A stretch of DNA of 64,000 nt. Source: Bryobacter sp. (GTDB lineage Bacteria; Acidobacteriota; Terriglobia; Bryobacterales; Bryobacteraceae). The stretch lies in NCBI GenBank assembly GCA_022843625.1, contig JALHNH010000004.1:124001-188000 (forward strand), read 5' to 3'. Under the pieces are notes generated by a model. That model had not been told where the DNA came from. It was given only the letters and a program-made list of their open reading frames with translations, and did not search any database. Position numbers and translations under genes: made by a program. Below, piece after piece: positions 62,037 through 64,000 of the stretch. Every line of letters starts with the position of its first letter. Position 1 is the stretch's first letter.

Positions 62037-62363
62037 TTAATCCTTCTTTGGGGCCGCGGGGCGAGGAAGCACGATCTTCCGCTTGTCCGGGTCTGGGCTT
62101 TGTCGATAAAAGACGGCTGTGTGGCCGACGAGGGAAACCAACGCGGCCCCAGTAGAGGCTACTAACGAAGCGGAGAGTTCGTTGCGCTCTTCTTTGAAGT
62201 TGGCAAAGCGGAGCTTGATGAGTTCCTGGTTTGAGAGCGTGAATTCAAAAACCTGGAGGAATTCAGGGGTGAGCCCTTTTTTGCCGAGTTGCAGGGCAGG
62301 GGGAGCATTGTGGGCTAAACCACGGAGATGCTTGAGTTGAGAATTGGTGAGCGGGCCGGGCAT
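62037..62363 (-). CDS. yhbY: CRM-domain (YhbY-type) RNA-binding protein
   Basis: 108 aa. LTNSQLKHLRGLAHNAPPAL, LGKKGLTPEFLQVFEFTLSN and LIKLRFANFKEERNELSASL, then LVGHTAVFYRQ, cover the CRS1-YhbY fold, in which G-K-x-G-x-T and the final G-x-x-x-x-x-Y-R strand are typical. YhbY proteins associate with pre-50S ribosomal particles. A small charged protein gene follows in the same operon. Confidence 0.9.
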   Translation of the reverse strand: MPGPLTNSQLKHLRGLAHNAPPALQLGKKGLTPEFLQVFEFTLSNQELIKLRFANFKEERNELSASLVASTGAALVSLVGHTAVFYRQSPDPDKRKIVLPRPAAPKKD

Positions 62364-62405
62364 AAACTACAGATTAGCTTGTGATGCGAAGATGCGGGTG
62401 CAAGT

Positions 62406-62769
62406 TTAAGGCTCTTCGATTTCAAAAACTTTAAAGTCTGCAGCGAGGATATCGGAAATCTGCTGACTGAGCTCGGGAATATCCGCTATGGCAGCGTCCC
62501 AAAGACTTTGCCAATCAAGATCGAAGTAAGCATGGACAATTCTGTGGCGCACTGCAATAACCTGCTTCCACGGGACCTGGGGGGTGGCGTTGTCGCAACT
62601 CAATTGAAAGCCGGCTGATTGCCTCTCCAATTACGGCGAGGTGATGAAGAACCGCAGCAGTTAAAACCACGTCCTTCAGAAACGATTCTTCGCTAGTTGA
62701 CGCTACGATCGCATCAATTCTTCCGCAAGCGATCAGGATGTCTTTGAGAAAAGAGGCCTCATGCCGCAT
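62406..62769 (-). pseudogene. hepT: HepT toxin with a frameshift at a C6 tract
   Basis: Read from the ATG at 62769 the frame gives RHEASFLKDILIACGRIDAI, ESFLKDVVLTAAVLHHLAVI and GEAISRLSIELRQRHP, a HepT/DUF86 N-terminus. It then goes out of frame. The other frame supplies VPWKQVIAVRHRIVHAYFDL and the C-terminus, including the RNase motif R-x4-H-x-Y (RHRIVHAY). Removing one base from the run of six C (62579-62584, G on the plus strand) restores a normal ~120 aa HepT. The gene is otherwise undamaged. Confidence 0.87.
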
Positions 62770-63073
62770 AGACAAGCATGGCGTCTTTTAACACATTTGG
62801 CCGAATCCAAGGCTTGAGCCCGCGTTTGGTAACCAGGTCCACTTTATAGCCAATCAGTGACTCTAAATCCTCGATGAAGGACTCGAATTTGATTAACCCT
62901 GTTCGAATCCCCGGCTGAAACTCGACCAGCAAGTCAATATCACTGCCGGGGTGCATTTGCCCGCGGACCGCCGATCCAAAGAGCGAAAGTTCTTTGACAC
63001 CATAACGACGGCATAGCTCAGTAAGAGTAGATGCATCTATCTGGGCCTTTCCGAGCTGTAATGTTCGATTCAT
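62759..63073 (-). CDS. mntA: MntA-type nucleotidyltransferase antitoxin
   Basis: 104 aa minimal nucleotidyltransferase. LSLFGSAVRGQMHPGSDIDL LVEF shows the GS-x10-DxD motif. MntA neutralises HepT by adding AMP to a Tyr in the toxin's RNase motif, and the matching HepT (with the RHRIVHAY Tyr) follows with a short overlap. The motif is intact, so the antitoxin should be active even though the toxin frame is broken. Confidence 0.9.
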   Translation of the reverse strand: MNRTLQLGKAQIDASTLTELCRRYGVKELSLFGSAVRGQMHPGSDIDLLVEFQPGIRTGLIKFESFIEDLESLIGYKVDLVTKRGLKPWIRPNVLKDAMLVYAA

Positions 63074-63094
63074 AGCCTTCGCTTTTATTTTGGC

Positions 63095-64000
63095 TTAGCG
63101 AGAACTGAGCTTGCGATCAAAGAAGTCAGCAGTGGCGGCTGCGATCTTGAGCCAGTTGGTGTGGCGCAGGAAATGATGTGTGTCGTCCGGGATCACGATC
63201 TCCTCATAGGGGACTTTGTGCTTCTGCAGACGATGCGTTAAATCGACGGTCTGGATGAATTCAACGTTGCGGTCGTCGTCTCCGTGGATCAGCAGGACGG
63301 GGGACTTCCAGGTGGCAATGTCGGCTACGGGTGAGGACGTCCATGAGATGTCGCGGGCTTCGCTCGCATCCGGTGACTTCTCGTAGCCTGCATCCGAGGC
63401 TGGGCGGTTGCGGCCGATGAAGCGGTTGTGGACACCGTGGATGTCGACGCCAGCAGCGAAAAGGTTGGAGTTGCGTGCGAGAGCCAGGGCTGTGAGGTAG
63501 CCGCCATAAGAGCCACCGTAGACGCCGATGCGGTTTGGAGCAACTTGCGGGTGAGCCTTGAGGAATTCTCCAGCGGCGAGGACATCGCCATATTCGCTGG
63601 CACCACGGTTGCCCGCGTTCGAGGCTTGCTGGAAGTCTGCGCCGTAGCCGATGCCGAGGCGGTAATTGACGCTAAGAACGATAAAGCCTCTGCTGGCCAA
63701 ATATTGATTCGTGGCGTATGCGTTGGCATAGTAGTCGCCATAGTGCCAGCCGAGGAGCATCTGGCGAGGTGGGCCGCCGTGTACATATACAAGAGCTGAC
63801 TTCTTCGCAGTGCCGCCTTTGGGGAGAAAGAGCTGGCCATGGATGGGTGTGCCATCAGGAGCGTTGAAGATCACTTGTTGTGGCGTTACCAGATCCCTGG
63901 TCGGGTAGTTGGCGGGTAGAGTCTCCGGGGCCAGTGTTTGCGGCTTGCCCTGGGTCAGGACGGTGACCATTGGCGGGGCTTGGGCCGTGGCGGCAATGTA
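63095..64000 (-). CDS. S9-family serine peptidase (prolyl oligopeptidase-like), N-terminus outside window
   Basis: The frame is still open at 64000, ten codons beyond the first ATG in the window, so the gene is partial. The alpha/beta hydrolase domain is complete: ALVYVHGGPPRQMLLGWHYG (oxyanion region), nucleophile GVYGGSYGGYLTALALA, acid LLIHGDDDRNVEFI and the His of DDTHHFLRHTNW. N-terminal propeller repeats would be expected outside the window. Probably an exported dipeptidyl/oligopeptidase. Only 22 nt separate it from mntA. Confidence 0.88.
   Translation of the reverse strand, partial: YIAATAQAPPMVTVLTQGKPQTLAPETLPANYPTRDLVTPQQVIFNAPDGTPIHGQLFLPKGGTAKKSALVYVHGGPPRQMLLGWHYGDYYANAYATNQYLASRGFIVLSVNYRLGIGYGADFQQASNAGNRGASEYGDVLAAGEFLKAHPQVAPNRIGVYGGSYGGYLTALALARNSNLFAAGVDIHGVHNRFIGRNRPASDAGYEKSPDASEARDISWTSSPVADIATWKSPVLLIHGDDDRNVEFIQTVDLTHRLQKHKVPYEEIVIPDDTHHFLRHTNWLKIAAATADFFDRKLSSR

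Overview
The window looks like a chromosomal stretch of an acidobacterium, most likely of the Bryobacterales ('Candidatus Solibacter', Bryobacter, Paludibaculum) type. This is inferred from gene content, not from a marker gene. The signs are a large Oar-like TonB receptor with an N-terminal carboxypeptidase-regulatory domain, a winged-helix/TM/PD40-repeat regulator beside it, a Tricorn-like S41 protease, an ECF-type sigma factor of the Acidobacteria/Planctomycetes kind, hopanoid genes, a PEP-CTERM protein and very many toxin-antitoxin (TA) loci. GC content is high and most genes are packed with 1-8 nt overlaps.

Layout. 0-7.5 kb: partial Tricorn-like protease, mutM with a Rieske protein, a sugar-type binding lipoprotein, an alginate-export-type porin, tRNA-Thr(CGU) and two uncharacterised proteins. 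7.5-15.7 kb: an accessory island with a PEP-CTERM protein, two copies of a ~460 bp repeat, about five copies of a ~55 bp repeat and a dense series of intact, truncated and fused TA genes, ending in a DUF2335 module. 16-25.8 kb: housekeeping and metabolic genes (gapA, CPBP protease, GHMP sugar kinase, a deformylase-family protein, PilZ, Gfo/Idh/MocA oxidoreductase, and a DHDPS-family aldolase / aromatic amino acid decarboxylase / O-methyltransferase operon). 25.8-26.7 kb: a VapBC pair lying between the methyltransferase 3' end and a second copy of that 3' end. 26.7-34 kb: TonB receptor, HTH-PD40 regulator, TPR protein, PD40 remnant and a VapB with a decapitated VapC. 34-39.3 kb: hybrid histidine kinase, pyrD, RidA, hpnE.

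39.4-46.2 kb is the most striking part. It holds a polymorphic-toxin-like protein whose C-terminal half carries the conserved residues of anthrax edema factor/ExoY-type nucleotidyl cyclases, then a caspase/gingipain-like (C25-type) putative protease divergently transcribed from a CHAT-protease/NACHT-NTPase gene. The membrane C-terminus of the CHAT-NACHT gene is split off by a +1 frame change at a G5 tract. This resembles a proteolytic defence or programmed-death locus and is the best candidate for a previously undescribed system.

46.2-64 kb: a fused TrpE-TrpG anthranilate synthase, VapBC, a Tat-signal D-threonine-aldolase-like protein with an MFS transporter and an M81 peptidase, a LysM-like protein, then a tight operon hpnJ - two half-size EamA proteins - hpnI - TPR protein - ECF sigma factor that points to hopanoid head-group synthesis. 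Lipoprotein, phosphoesterase and CRM-domain (YhbY) genes follow, then a HepT/MntA pair with a frameshifted HepT and a partial S9 peptidase.

Counting remnants, roughly ten or eleven TA loci occur in 64 kb. Many have lost the toxin but kept the antitoxin. No transposase, integrase, phage structural gene, rRNA or CRISPR array was seen.
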